Shown here: positions 27,764-36,440 of the stretch, piece by piece
Layout of the letters: each line of letters begins with the position of its first letter
How positions within the stretch are numbered: position 1 is the first letter of the stretch
Source: JAALLB01 sp017643495
GTDB taxonomy: Bacteria; Pseudomonadota; Alphaproteobacteria; Rhizobiales; Rhizobiaceae
Assembly: GCA_965216105.1 (NCBI GenBank)
Contig: OZ244147.1
Location: 1,984,001 to 2,048,000 of the forward strand
Length of the DNA stretch: 64,000 bases
Reading direction: 5' to 3'
Position numbers and translations under genes: made by a program
Notes under the pieces: model-generated
Told to the model about the DNA's origin: nothing
The model's input: only the letters and a program-made list of their open reading frames with translations
Database searches by the model: none

Positions 27764-28839
27764 TTGCCGTCCCCTTCCATGTCTCCAAGAAGCGGATCAC
27801 GCTTTGCAGAACGTTCCCGCCATTTCCGCCACAAGCCGAGCAGCCCGTCATCCGACCAGAAAATGATAACAAGGAACCCGATGCCGATGAGCAACTGGAA
27901 ACGTTCACCGGGAAGGCCGAGCGTTTCCAGAACATCTAGGGCAAACGTTTCCAGTATGATGAAAACAGCAGCACCAAGAAATGCACCTACGGGATGGCCG
28001 AGACCACCGACAACCGCCATGACCAAGACATCAATTACAACGGCGATACTTACAGCGCCCGGAGAGATTGCCGTATTCATCCAGACCATCAGCACTCCGC
28101 CGACGCCTGCCACAAGACTGGCAAATGTATAGGCAGCAATACGGTGAGCGGTGACGTTGAAACCGAGAGCTGCCATGCGTCTCGGATTGTCCCGTATGCC
28201 CTGAAGGGCAAGACCGAACGGTGAACGCGAAACGTAAAGAACAAGCGCATAGGAAACTGCCGCAAGAAACAGGCAGAGATAGTAAAACGGAATCGTGTTG
28301 CCCCAGTTCACACCAACAAAAACCGGCGGAAGCACCTGATTGATACCGCTGAACCCGTTGAAGATATCGTAGTTCTGGTTTGCCAGAAAGAAGAACGCTG
28401 CCGAAATGGCCAGCGTGATCATGATGGTATAGATGCCCTCGGTACGTACCGACAGCGCGCCCACCATCGTACCGAAAATCATCGCGATGATGATTGCAAT
28501 GGGGACTGCAATCCACCATGTCAGGCCGATTGAAATTTCTGTTATCGCACTTGTGCCGAATACAGCGGTCATGTACGCGGCTACTCCGGCAATCGTCAGT
28601 TGCGCAAGACTGACCATGCCGCCATAGCCGGCCAGAAACATCAGTGAAAGCGCAATCATGCCCATCACCAAAATCCTGCTGACAATGTCGGACAGGATGA
28701 ATTCACCGGTAAAAGCAGGCATAATTACCAATATCAAGCCGACCGCCCAGTATACGCCGGTGCGCGATGACTCGGAAACACCTTCCTTGTCGGCATCGTT
28801 TGTATCGAAAGTCTTGTGATCCACCACTGCCATTGTCAC
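27760..28839 (-). CDS. Branched-chain-type ABC transporter permease (LivM-like)
   Basis: A 359-residue LivM-type permease with about ten hydrophobic segments and the family segments FLAGYGGMVSLAQ and SPFGLALQGIRDNPRRMAALG. A soluble N-terminus of about 28 residues and a charged C-terminus (WRKWRERSAKRDPLLGDM) flank the membrane part. The start is either GTG at 28839, overlapping the livH stop (GTGA), or ATG at 28833. It pairs with LivH to form the channel. Confidence 0.94.
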   Translation of the reverse strand: MTMAVVDHKTFDTNDADKEGVSESSRTGVYWAVGLILVIMPAFTGEFILSDIVSRILVMGMIALSLMFLAGYGGMVSLAQLTIAGVAAYMTAVFGTSAITEISIGLTWWIAVPIAIIIAMIFGTMVGALSVRTEGIYTIMITLAISAAFFFLANQNYDIFNGFSGINQVLPPVFVGVNWGNTIPFYYLCLFLAAVSYALVLYVSRSPFGLALQGIRDNPRRMAALGFNVTAHRIAAYTFASLVAGVGGVLMVWMNTAISPGAVSIAVVIDVLVMAVVGGLGHPVGAFLGAAVFIILETFALDVLETLGLPGERFQLLIGIGFLVIIFWSDDGLLGLWRKWRERSAKRDPLLGDMEGDGK

Positions 28840-29882
28840 CGCCCGCTCGTAATGAGGCCCTGCGGGCGGAATGCCAGAACACCAGCCATGATGACGAATG
28901 TCAGAACCGGTGCATAAGTTGGCAGATATACCGAGCCGAACTGCTCAGCGAGACCGATAATCAATGCGCCCAGGGCAGCACCCGGGATGGAGCCCATACC
29001 ACCCACGATCACCACAACCAGGGATGAGAGCAAAATACTGGTATCCTCGCCCGGCGCGAGAGACTGGAAGGTTCCCCCCACTACCCCGGCAATGCCTGCA
29101 AGACCTGCCCCAAAGGCAAATACCAGAATGAAAATCCGCTGGATACGCACACCGGAGGCCGAGAGCATGTCACGATCATCAACCCCTGCACGTACCAGCA
29201 TGCCCACTCGTGTACGGTTTAGCGCCAGCCACATGAGCACGCCGATGACAATTGCTGCTACCAGAATTAGAAGGCGAACACTGGGATATTTGAGGAAGAC
29301 AACATCCCCGCTGCTCTTTACTGCTGTTGCAAGCGGCAATTGCGTGGGACCGGCGAGCCATTGCGGCGTGGCTATCGTGTAGAAATCGCCACCCCAGTAC
29401 CACAGCATGAGGTCTGCTGCGACAATGGAAATCCCGATTGTGACAAGCGTCTGTTTCAGGTCATCCCCTTCCATTCGCCGAAACACAGCATATTGGAGGA
29501 ACATGCCGAATATGGCGCAAGCCAAGAATGCTCCAACAAAGGCAAGGAGCCACCAAAAGGTGTAATTCACAACATTGCCGCTCGCATCAGCAGTGGCAAT
29601 GGAAATCTGGTACCCCACATATCCACCCAACAGGTAGAGTGAACCGTGAGCGAGATTCACATTCTGCATCAGGCCGAAAATAAGTGTGAATCCACTTGCA
29701 GCAAGAAAGTAAAGCGCACCAAGCGTGACACCGCTGAACAACGCATTCAGAAAGACCTTTTTGCGTCCGAACATGTCGGTTATGCCGGAGGGCCAAGGGG
29801 CAAAAATTGCCCAAATGAAAACGGCAATCACCAGAACGATGATCAACGACCAAAACGGATGCCGTTCCCAGAATTTCGACAT
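28836..29882 (-). CDS. Branched-chain-type ABC transporter permease (LivH-like)
   Basis: A 348-residue LivH-type permease, multi-spanning, with the hallmark NVNLAHGSLYLLGGYVGY-like segment (MQNVNLAHGSLYLLGG) and the GTRVGMLVRAGVDDRDML-type cytoplasmic loop (NRTRVGMLVRAGVDDR). It is the first gene of the tightly packed sixteen-gene run. The 188 bp before it (to the AraC stop) contain a 16-bp imperfect palindrome and could hold a promoter. Confidence 0.94.
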   Translation of the reverse strand: MSKFWERHPFWSLIIVLVIAVFIWAIFAPWPSGITDMFGRKKVFLNALFSGVTLGALYFLAASGFTLIFGLMQNVNLAHGSLYLLGGYVGYQISIATADASGNVVNYTFWWLLAFVGAFLACAIFGMFLQYAVFRRMEGDDLKQTLVTIGISIVAADLMLWYWGGDFYTIATPQWLAGPTQLPLATAVKSSGDVVFLKYPSVRLLILVAAIVIGVLMWLALNRTRVGMLVRAGVDDRDMLSASGVRIQRIFILVFAFGAGLAGIAGVVGGTFQSLAPGEDTSILLSSLVVVIVGGMGSIPGAALGALIIGLAEQFGSVYLPTYAPVLTFVIMAGVLAFRPQGLITSGR

Positions 29883-29911
29883 TCAAACCATCTGCCAGTT
29901 ACGTTGTGACA

Positions 29912-29927
29912 ACCGACGATCATCGGT
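29912..29927. promoter_or_regulatory. 16-bp imperfect palindrome upstream of livH
   Basis: The sequence ACCGACGATCATCGGT matches its own reverse complement at 14 of 16 positions and ends 30 bp upstream of the livH ATG. It could be an operator at the head of the operon. The AraC regulator next door usually binds direct repeats, so the link is uncertain. Confidence 0.3.
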
Positions 29928-30070
29928 CGCAAGAACTATCTTCAATCTGTCAGAATGGGTCTCCTCCCCATTGACTGAAGTAAACCTTATTCAACACTGC
30001 TCCAAAAGCACATACCTTTGAGTATTCTCTTTTCAGGCCTCCACCGGAAAAAAGACCACAGATCATGTGC

Positions 30071-30901
30071 TTACCCGCAAACCACGGTTGCCCGGCGATA
30101 GTCCGTCGGGGCAATGCCCACGTTTGAGGTGAAAAACCGTGTGAAACTCGCCTGTGAAGAGAACCCCATATCCAAACCAATCGAGGTTATCGATTCTGTT
30201 GTTGTTGTCAGCAGATCAATGGCGTTTTCCATGCGAAGCATATTGAGATACATGTTTGGCGTAAGCCCGACATTCTGCCGAAAGAGCTTGTAAAAATGAG
30301 GTCTGGACAGACCGGAATCCCTGGCAATGTTATCCAGAAAAATCTCTTCCCCGAAGTTGTCACGCATCAGGCGGATCGAGTTCCGGATGCGAAAATCCGT
30401 TATTGATATTCCGGCCTGTGAATGCCGAATGTCGCAAACGTTATCTTCCCATGACTGATCGTAACATTCTTTCGTAAGCTGGTAGAGATAGTCAGAAAAA
30501 GCATCGCTGTGCTGCTCGCGCAACAAATGGGCGATGACAAGATTGCTGAGATAACGCATCTCATCCGTTACATAGATGTTTCCGCTGCCAAAACTCAGCC
30601 CCTTGCGGGTATCCTTACCAAATTCGAGAAACCAGTCTGGTTGTATATACAAAACCAGATAGACCCCGCCTGCCCAATTGTGTTCTGCCCAGAACTGGTG
30701 AACCTTCCACGGATTGATTGCGACAGCGAGTTCTTCACTGATATCAAACAGATCCTGTTCAATTTTCATTTTTGCGTCGGCACCGGAAATCTTGAAGACC
30801 AGATGTCCTTCCCGGTGTGCGTGTGGCGAGAGCGGTTTGCTCAAATGACTTATGGTGGCGCGGCCGAACCTGCCCCTGTAGACAGTAAATGAAGCGCTCA
30901 T
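30071..30901 (-). CDS. AraC-family transcriptional regulator with cupin-type sensor domain
   Basis: A 276-residue regulator. The N-terminal half resembles a cupin ligand-binding domain (LSKPLSPHAHREGHLVFKISG); the C-terminal AraC/XylS double HTH spans about 170-272 (LDNIARDSGLSRPHFYKLFR and SIGLDMGFSSQASFTRFFTSN). It sits between the solute-binding protein gene and livH on the same strand, so it is the obvious candidate regulator of the catabolic operon. The start has GGAGGAAAA directly upstream. The inducer is unknown. Confidence 0.9.
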   Translation of the reverse strand: MSASFTVYRGRFGRATISHLSKPLSPHAHREGHLVFKISGADAKMKIEQDLFDISEELAVAINPWKVHQFWAEHNWAGGVYLVLYIQPDWFLEFGKDTRKGLSFGSGNIYVTDEMRYLSNLVIAHLLREQHSDAFSDYLYQLTKECYDQSWEDNVCDIRHSQAGISITDFRIRNSIRLMRDNFGEEIFLDNIARDSGLSRPHFYKLFRQNVGLTPNMYLNMLRMENAIDLLTTTTESITSIGLDMGFSSQASFTRFFTSNVGIAPTDYRRATVVCG

Positions 30902-31099
30902 TTTTCCTCCGGTTGCATGAAGGTCCTCCCAAACCGTTCTCCATGCTGGAAGAAGGCTGGCACATTCCGCGGCGATTTGTCAAAATTAAAGTGAGAATTC
31001 AGACTCTTGCCGAAAGATCGGCAACTCTGTTCCGTCATGGTAGCGGAACCTGGCCTGCATCGAATCTGTATGATCTATCTACCCTGGGACCCCTGGTGG

Positions 31100-31127
31100 A
31101 AACCGGATCGCCAATGCGACCCGGTTT
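31100..31127 (-). other. Strong stem-loop after the solute-binding protein gene
   Basis: Twelve-bp arms (AAACCGGGTCGC with GCGATCCGGTTT, one G-U pair) around a 4-nt loop begin 10 bp after the binding-protein stop on the minus strand. No U-tract follows, so it is more likely a 3' stabilising or attenuating hairpin, like those found between binding-protein and permease genes in other ABC operons, than a simple terminator. Confidence 0.6.
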
Positions 31128-31137
31128 GCCATTATTT

Positions 31138-32385
31138 TCAGTCACATTCGATAATGTCGCGGGATGGAAGTCCAAGTTTGCGGAACTCGGCTTCGTCCTC
31201 ACCCAGTGTCTGGTTCACATCGTCTACCTTGGAAACCATTTTGGTAGCCAATGTTCCGTCATCCTGCTCGACCACTTCGATCACGAAGTTCGAACCGATA
31301 GCTTGACGGTTGTCATCGAGGACGATCGTGCCATTCGGCGCATCGAGTTCAATGGTTGACAGACACTCGCGGAAAGCCTTCTGGCCATCAGAAAGATCGC
31401 CATTCACCTTGTCCATGCACTGTGCTGCTGCATGTGTGGCGTTGTAATAGCCAGTCGCAAGCAGTGACGGTGTTGGGAAACGCTGGTCCGGTTCAAACGC
31501 ATCCTGATAGGCTTTCACATATTTCTGCCAGTCCGGATCATCCCATGTATCAGCCTGTGGGCCTGAAGAAGGTGTGCCGATCAAAGCGTTTTTCGCGTTG
31601 CCTTTCGCAGACAGCACTGTTCCGTCAACCATGATCGAACCGCCAATCAGGCTCGCATCACCACCAGCCTGCTGGTACTGGTTGAGGAAGTTGACAGCGT
31701 CACCGCCACCAAGGCCGACATAGATGGCGTCCACGTCATCCGGCAGGTTTGCAATGATCGAAGCAAAGTCCTTGCTGCCCAGTGGCACCCACTGACGTTC
31801 GGTAATTTTACCGCCTGCCTTGCAGAAACCATGAGCAAACCCAAGGAAATTGGTGTAGGCAAAGGAATAATCCTCGGCCACGGAAGCTACGGTTTTCCAG
31901 CCTTTTTCATTGTAAACATATTCGCCAAGGCCAACGCCCCATTGTGCGCCGTCCGTGTTGAAACGGAAAAAGTTTGGTGCAGGATCAACAAAAGTGGTTT
32001 CCTGAGCACCGGATACACCATTGATGATGGTAACTTCAGGGTGTTCTTTTGCGTAATCCCTGAGAGCAATACCTTCAGAACCTGACAACGGGCCAATCAC
32101 GATATCAACCTTGTCCTGTTCAACCAGTTTGCGGACAGCGCGCAATGCACTTTCTGGGCTGGCATCTGTCGCACCGACGATCACTTCAACATCGCGACCG
32201 CCCATCTTGTTCTCAAGCTCTTTCATTGCAAGCTTGAAGCCACGCTGACCGTCTTCACCAAGAATGGTGTAAGTCCCTTCCAGCGTTGCCATGAAACCAA
32301 CCTTTAGCGGATGGTTGTCGGCCCATGCAGTGCTGGCCGAAAACATTGCCGAAACGGCAACGGTAGTCATCAGAAGCTTTTTCAT
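31138..32385 (-). CDS. Branched-chain-type ABC transporter periplasmic solute-binding protein
   Basis: A 415-residue type I periplasmic binding protein (Leu/Ile/Val-binding family). The signal peptide is MKKLLMTTVAVSAMFSASTAWA with cleavage likely after AWA. The mature part starts HPLKVGFMATLEGTYTILGEDG, and has VDIVIGPLSGSEG and YYNATHAAAQCM later. The ATG at 32385 was chosen for its GGAGGAG site and signal peptide. It presumably delivers substrate to LivH/LivM. Being longer than LivJ and lacking its amino-acid-binding hallmarks that I can recognise, it may bind a carboxylate or other organic compound. Confidence 0.92.
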   Translation of the reverse strand: MKKLLMTTVAVSAMFSASTAWADNHPLKVGFMATLEGTYTILGEDGQRGFKLAMKELENKMGGRDVEVIVGATDASPESALRAVRKLVEQDKVDIVIGPLSGSEGIALRDYAKEHPEVTIINGVSGAQETTFVDPAPNFFRFNTDGAQWGVGLGEYVYNEKGWKTVASVAEDYSFAYTNFLGFAHGFCKAGGKITERQWVPLGSKDFASIIANLPDDVDAIYVGLGGGDAVNFLNQYQQAGGDASLIGGSIMVDGTVLSAKGNAKNALIGTPSSGPQADTWDDPDWQKYVKAYQDAFEPDQRFPTPSLLATGYYNATHAAAQCMDKVNGDLSDGQKAFRECLSTIELDAPNGTIVLDDNRQAIGSNFVIEVVEQDDGTLATKMVSKVDDVNQTLGEDEAEFRKLGLPSRDIIECD

Positions 32386-32519
32386 ATGACATTCTCCTCC
32401 CATTGAATTTTGCCGGCCAGACTATCTCCTATGGGTCTCGCCGATGAAGTGGATGCTAAGGCACAGATACAAACGGGTATATCCCTTAGTCTTATTATTT
32501 GGCGGCAACACATTTTCTG

Positions 32520-33950
32520 TCACACAGTGTAAGCTGTCTTTACAGTCGTATAGAATTCACTTGCATAACTGCCCTGCTCGCGTGGCCCGTATGATGAAGC
32601 CTTTCTGCCACCAAACGGCACGTGAAAATCAACACCCGCGGTTGGCAGGTTCACCATCACCATTCCTGCTTCAAGGTTACGCTTGAAATGCGTGGCCATT
32701 TTCAGGCTCTCGGTACATACACCAGCCGACAATCCAAACGGAATGTCGTTTGCCATGGCCAATGCCTCGTCGGCATCGCGAACGCGGATAACCGAAGCCA
32801 CCGGGCCAAAAATCTCCTCCTGACATATTCTCATGTCATTCCTGCATTCTGTAAAGAGGGCCGGTTGCAGATAAAAGCCCGGTGTCGACCGATTGAGAAG
32901 GTCACCACCAAAAGCCAGATTTGCACCCTCGTTTTTTCCGATGGAAATGTAATCGACATCCTGATCAAGCTGGTTCTGGTCAACAACCGGTCCGATCTGG
33001 GTATCCGGTTTCAGCGCATCGTCGACAATTACCTTGCGCAACCTTTCTGTAAGAGCAGTAACGTACCGGTCGTGGATGCCTTCTGTCACAATCAGGCGTG
33101 ATGAGGCCGTACATCGCTGCCCGGTAGAGAAAAAAGAACCGTTCAGGGCTACATCGACAGCAGTATCGAGGTCTGCATCATCCAGGATTACCAGCGGGTT
33201 CTTACCGCCCATCTCGAGTTGAACCTTGCACATGCGCTCAACACAGGCAGCGGCAATCCGCTTGCCGGTACCCACCGAACCTGTAAAGGTGATCGCATCA
33301 ATGTCGGGACTGTCCACCATGGCTTGGCCGACCACAGCCCCCTCACCCATAACAAGATTGAGCACGCCTTCGGGCAGGCCAGCCCTGTGCAGGATATCAA
33401 CCAGGGTCCAGGCACAGCCCGGAACAAGTTCAGCGGGTTTGAAAACAACCGTATTCCCGTAACAAAGGGCCGGCGCGATCTTCCATGCCGGAATGGCCAC
33501 GGGGAAGTTCCATGGCGTTATGATGCCAACCACTCCAACCGGTTCACGTGTCACCTCCACGCCAATACCCGGCCTCGCCGAAGGTACGGCTTCACCGTTC
33601 AGACGCAGGGCTTCACCAGCAAAGAAATCGAATATCTGTGCCGCCCGCAATGTTTCACCGACGCCTTCGGCAAGGGTCTTCCCCTCTTCCCGGGACAGCA
33701 AGTAACCGATTTCATCACTGCGTGCGCGAATTTCCTCAGCCGTTTTGCGCAGAAGCGTGTGCCGTTCCATGATGCCTGAGCGAGACCACGCGGGAAAGGC
33801 CGCCCTGGCTGCAGCGATTGCCTGTTCCGCATCCTGACGGGTGGCGGACGAGAACTCACCCACCACATCATTCGTGTTTGACGGATTGATATCCGGACGC
33901 GTCTCCGTTCCCGTCCACTGTCCGCCAATCAGGTTTTGATGAATTGTCAT
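32520..33950 (-). CDS. NAD(P)-dependent aldehyde dehydrogenase
   Basis: A 476-residue ALDH with catalytic Cys280 (TGQRCTASSR), Glu246 (LEMGGKNP) and the cofactor segment ITPWNFPVAIPAWK. Overall it resembles the semialdehyde group that includes alpha-ketoglutaric semialdehyde dehydrogenase (QNLIGGQW start, NINPSNT-like NPSNTNDVVG). It oxidises an aldehyde to the acid, probably late in the pathway of the downstream operon. It heads the same-strand block, 134 bp before the binding-protein gene. A short inverted repeat (AATGCA, 7 nt, TGCATT; 34000-34018) lies about 50 bp upstream of the start. Confidence 0.93.
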   Translation of the reverse strand: MTIHQNLIGGQWTGTETRPDINPSNTNDVVGEFSSATRQDAEQAIAAARAAFPAWSRSGIMERHTLLRKTAEEIRARSDEIGYLLSREEGKTLAEGVGETLRAAQIFDFFAGEALRLNGEAVPSARPGIGVEVTREPVGVVGIITPWNFPVAIPAWKIAPALCYGNTVVFKPAELVPGCAWTLVDILHRAGLPEGVLNLVMGEGAVVGQAMVDSPDIDAITFTGSVGTGKRIAAACVERMCKVQLEMGGKNPLVILDDADLDTAVDVALNGSFFSTGQRCTASSRLIVTEGIHDRYVTALTERLRKVIVDDALKPDTQIGPVVDQNQLDQDVDYISIGKNEGANLAFGGDLLNRSTPGFYLQPALFTECRNDMRICQEEIFGPVASVIRVRDADEALAMANDIPFGLSAGVCTESLKMATHFKRNLEAGMVMVNLPTAGVDFHVPFGGRKASSYGPREQGSYASEFYTTVKTAYTV

Positions 33951-34090
33951 CGTGGCACCTCCGCTACCGCATCAATTGATGTTTCGGGCAGCTTACACCA
34001 ATGCAAGCAAGATGCATTACTGACAGTCTGTCCTGCCCGGGAGAAACTGCGCACAAGTCATGTCAAGGAAAGAAAAGGGCCACGTTAAGG

Positions 34091-34166
34091 TGGCAGGGGC
34101 AGCAGGATTTGAACCCGCGACCTACGGTTTTGGAGACCGTCGCTCTACCAACTGAGCTATACCCCT
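34091..34166 (-). tRNA. tRNA-Trp (CCA)
   Basis: A 76-nt cloverleaf: acceptor AGGGGTA/TGCCCCT, D-arm TAGCTCAGTTGGTAGAGC, anticodon stem-loop ACGGT-CTCCAAA-ACCGT giving anticodon CCA, T-loop GGTTCAAATCC, discriminator G and encoded CCA. In most proteobacteria this gene is between tuf and secE-nusG; here tuf is 2.3 kb upstream and secE is not next. Confidence 0.97.
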
Positions 34167-34257
34167 ATGCGATGATCGCAAAGTGAAGTCTTAGTACGGG
34201 GCTTGCAATGATTTTTCAAGTGAAATCTCGATTGCCTTACCGGACAGTATTGTCTGC

Positions 34258-35154
34258 TCAATCCCGGCTCTCACCTGGATGAACGGAAGCCGGTGTTTCC
34301 TGTCTTGACTTCACGGCGGCACGGTCTTTCTGCAAGGCGCGATCTTCCATCAGGGCCGCGTTGAATTCTGCACCGAACAGGATCAGAACGGAGAGATAAT
34401 AAAGATAGACAATCACAATCATTATGCCGGCCATACCTGCGTACAACGCGGTATAATTCGCAAAACTGGTAAGATAAATTGCGAACAGCTCGGAACCCAG
34501 GAAAATGCCTGCAATCGTTATGATCACTCCCCAGACAAGGTCTCCAAAGCGATGCCTTCCATCCGGCAAAAAATAGTGAAAGCTGTAAACAACGAGCACC
34601 AGTATCGAGGTTGCAAGTCCGTACTGGATCAATGCAACCGTGAAACTGAAGGGAGACAGGAACTCCAGTCTTGCAACCAGGAACGTCCAGACGATCGGTG
34701 CGCCGACAAGCAGGAAAGCTGACATGATCAATCCGACTGCACCAACAAAAACAAACAAGGTTCCCTGTAGACGCCGGCGAAAGAACATGCGGCTTTCAAC
34801 CAGTTTGTAAGCACGGTTAAGCCCGTCACGCGCGCTTTCCAACCCATTGGTAGCAAGCACAAGCGCAATCAGTGTGCTGAATGAAAACAGGCTTCCGCTG
34901 GCCTGCCCGAGCACCACTTTCATCTGTTCGGCAATGGGTGCCGCGCTTTCCGCAGGCCAGTGATCAAACACAAGGGCAAGAATTTCTTCCAGAAGTTCCG
35001 GTTCCCCCCAGATGTTCACGAGAGTAGCAATCAGCAACATAAACGGAAACAGGGAGAGCAACAGGGAAAGGGCAACGTTGCCTGCATTGGCAAGACCGCC
35101 GTCATACACGAGGCGGATAACCGCATTCCAGAAAATCAGGGCTATTCTGCGCAA
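34258..35154 (-). CDS. YihY/BrkB-family inner-membrane protein
   Basis: A 298-residue membrane protein with about six hydrophobic segments and YihY-family landmarks (LSLLLSLFPFMLLIATL near the N-terminus, LPDGRHRFGDLVWG, NYTALYAGMAGIMIVIVYLYYLS, ILFGAEFNAAL). The family was once called RNase BN by error; its function is unknown. The start is a TTG at 35154, since an in-frame stop lies just upstream and no ATG is near. A charged Lys/Arg/Glu tail ends the protein. It follows the VOC gene after 10 bp. Confidence 0.87.
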   Translation of the reverse strand: MRRIALIFWNAVIRLVYDGGLANAGNVALSLLLSLFPFMLLIATLVNIWGEPELLEEILALVFDHWPAESAAPIAEQMKVVLGQASGSLFSFSTLIALVLATNGLESARDGLNRAYKLVESRMFFRRRLQGTLFVFVGAVGLIMSAFLLVGAPIVWTFLVARLEFLSPFSFTVALIQYGLATSILVLVVYSFHYFLPDGRHRFGDLVWGVIITIAGIFLGSELFAIYLTSFANYTALYAGMAGIMIVIVYLYYLSVLILFGAEFNAALMEDRALQKDRAAVKSRQETPASVHPGESRD

Positions 35155-35164
35155 GACTGGTTAC

Positions 35165-35515
35165 TCAAAAATCAAAGGCGTAAACATCGACACGATATCC
35201 GTCCGGATCGAAAACCTGTACCCGGATGGTGCCCTGCTCCTGCCATTCCGCCTCTTCCACACCCGCATCAGCAAACTTCTTTCTTATCTCATATACCGCA
35301 TCCACAGTATCTGCCTGAAAACCGAAATGGGTAGTGCGTGGAGGATGCGGCGGCACTTTGCCCTCGCTGAGCGCCAGATAGTCCCCGTTGCTGTTGGAAA
35401 GGATCAACAGATGATCATCTTCATGCACCGCTTTGGTCAATCCGAACCATGTGCCATAGAACCCTGCTGACCTGGCACGATCTGAAACTGTCAGTGCCAT
35501 GTGGTTCAATTTCAT
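35165..35515 (-). CDS. VOC-family (glyoxalase/bleomycin-resistance-type) protein
   Basis: A 116-residue vicinal-oxygen-chelate protein with two beta-alpha-beta-beta-beta modules: MKLNHMALTVSDRARSAGFY, then THFGFQADTVDAVYE and VFDPDGYRVDVYAFDF. His5 and the second-module His in THFGF are plausible metal ligands, whereas the usual final Glu is Asp/Val here. The ATG at 35515 with AGGAG 8 bp upstream was preferred over the longer frame. Substrate is unknown. It is probably co-transcribed with the YihY gene. Confidence 0.85.
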   Translation of the reverse strand: MKLNHMALTVSDRARSAGFYGTWFGLTKAVHEDDHLLILSNSNGDYLALSEGKVPPHPPRTTHFGFQADTVDAVYEIRKKFADAGVEEAEWQEQGTIRVQVFDPDGYRVDVYAFDF

Positions 35516-35669
35516 CCGACTGCTCCTGTTCCGGAATTCACGATCACAGTCTAGCACCTGATGCAGGAAACAAAACAGGCGACCGCACGGGTCGCCTGTA
35601 AAATTCACTATTCGGTATGTCTTACTGGAAGCAAAGTATAGTCGCGATCGTATACTGAACATTGGAAAT

Positions 35670-36275
35670 TTATGATAATGAAGCTCTCCAATGTTTTTCA
35701 GATATTATGAATATTGGAATCTTACGATCTCGGTATCTGATTGCTTTTTCAATTTTTCTTCCGTAATTGGAATGCGTCCATGAATCAGTGGCATATTCAC
35801 CAATAACCAGATAATTAGTTTTTTGTGTTAGTGCCCCAGCCGTTCCTCCTCTTTCGGTGACTGCACCTTCGCACTGTTTTCTGCTTCCAAATACAAAATT
35901 TCCTGTAAAACAGAATTTCTTATTAGAGAACAAAACTCTCGGTTCTGGCAAACAGAATGGAAGTGTAGTAGCCTTTAAAACTTCACCAATTTCAAAATCG
36001 TCGCTCGTAAATTTCTTCAAAATTTGGACAACATCATCTAGCTTTTTTGGTGTTAACTCCTGATTATTCAGTACATTGACAAGCTCTTCAGATAGCAGGT
36101 TAATCAAGGGATTTTGGGTTATCTCTTTGTTGGCAACTAACCATTTCAACAAAACCATCAATTCAGTCTTGTCTACAACGTTGTCTGCGACAATCCCTCT
36201 GGCCATACCAATAAGTTCTGCAATTAATCTTTTGTCGATATCAGCACGACGATATCTTGAATGTTCATCTGCCAT
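35670..36275 (-). CDS. BRCT domain-containing protein, AT-rich
   Basis: A 201-residue protein. The C-terminal ~85 residues form a BRCT domain like that of NAD-dependent DNA ligase (FCFTGNFVFGSRKQCEGAVTERGG, NYLVIGEYATDSW, KIPIFIISEKHW). The N-terminal ~110 residues are helical and charged (KTELMVLLKWLVANKEI) with no motif I recognise. Base composition is far more AT-rich than any neighbour, and codon use differs accordingly, so recent acquisition is likely. No integrase, insertion sequence or repeat is visible beside it. Related stand-alone BRCT proteins occur near mobile or phage DNA, but function is unproven. Confidence 0.8.
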   Translation of the reverse strand: MADEHSRYRRADIDKRLIAELIGMARGIVADNVVDKTELMVLLKWLVANKEITQNPLINLLSEELVNVLNNQELTPKKLDDVVQILKKFTSDDFEIGEVLKATTLPFCLPEPRVLFSNKKFCFTGNFVFGSRKQCEGAVTERGGTAGALTQKTNYLVIGEYATDSWTHSNYGRKIEKAIRYRDRKIPIFIISEKHWRASLS

Positions 36276-36350
36276 AACTTTACCAGCAGGTCATTTGTAT
36301 GATTACGTGTAATTTACAAACCTACAATATATCACACTACCTATAACTAA

Positions 36351-36379
36351 AAAGGCCATCAACAAAGTTGATGGCCTTT
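36351..36379. terminator. Rho-independent terminator of tuf
   Basis: Thirteen-bp perfect arms (AAAGGCCATCAAC/GTTGATGGCCTTT) with a 3-nt loop, 61 bp after the tuf stop. On the minus strand the stem ends in TTTTTAG; on the plus strand it is followed by AATCATTTT, so it may work in both directions. Confidence 0.9.
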
Positions 36380-36440
36380 AATCATTTTGCAAATCATACG
36401 AGTGAACGCTCTGGCCTCACCCGGTAATCTACTCTGTAGG

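Noticed and set aside
34000..34018. Operator upstream of the aldehyde dehydrogenase (AATGCA/TGCATT)
   Set aside because: Six-bp arms with a 7-bp spacer are expected by chance at this length; noted in the ALDH entry only.
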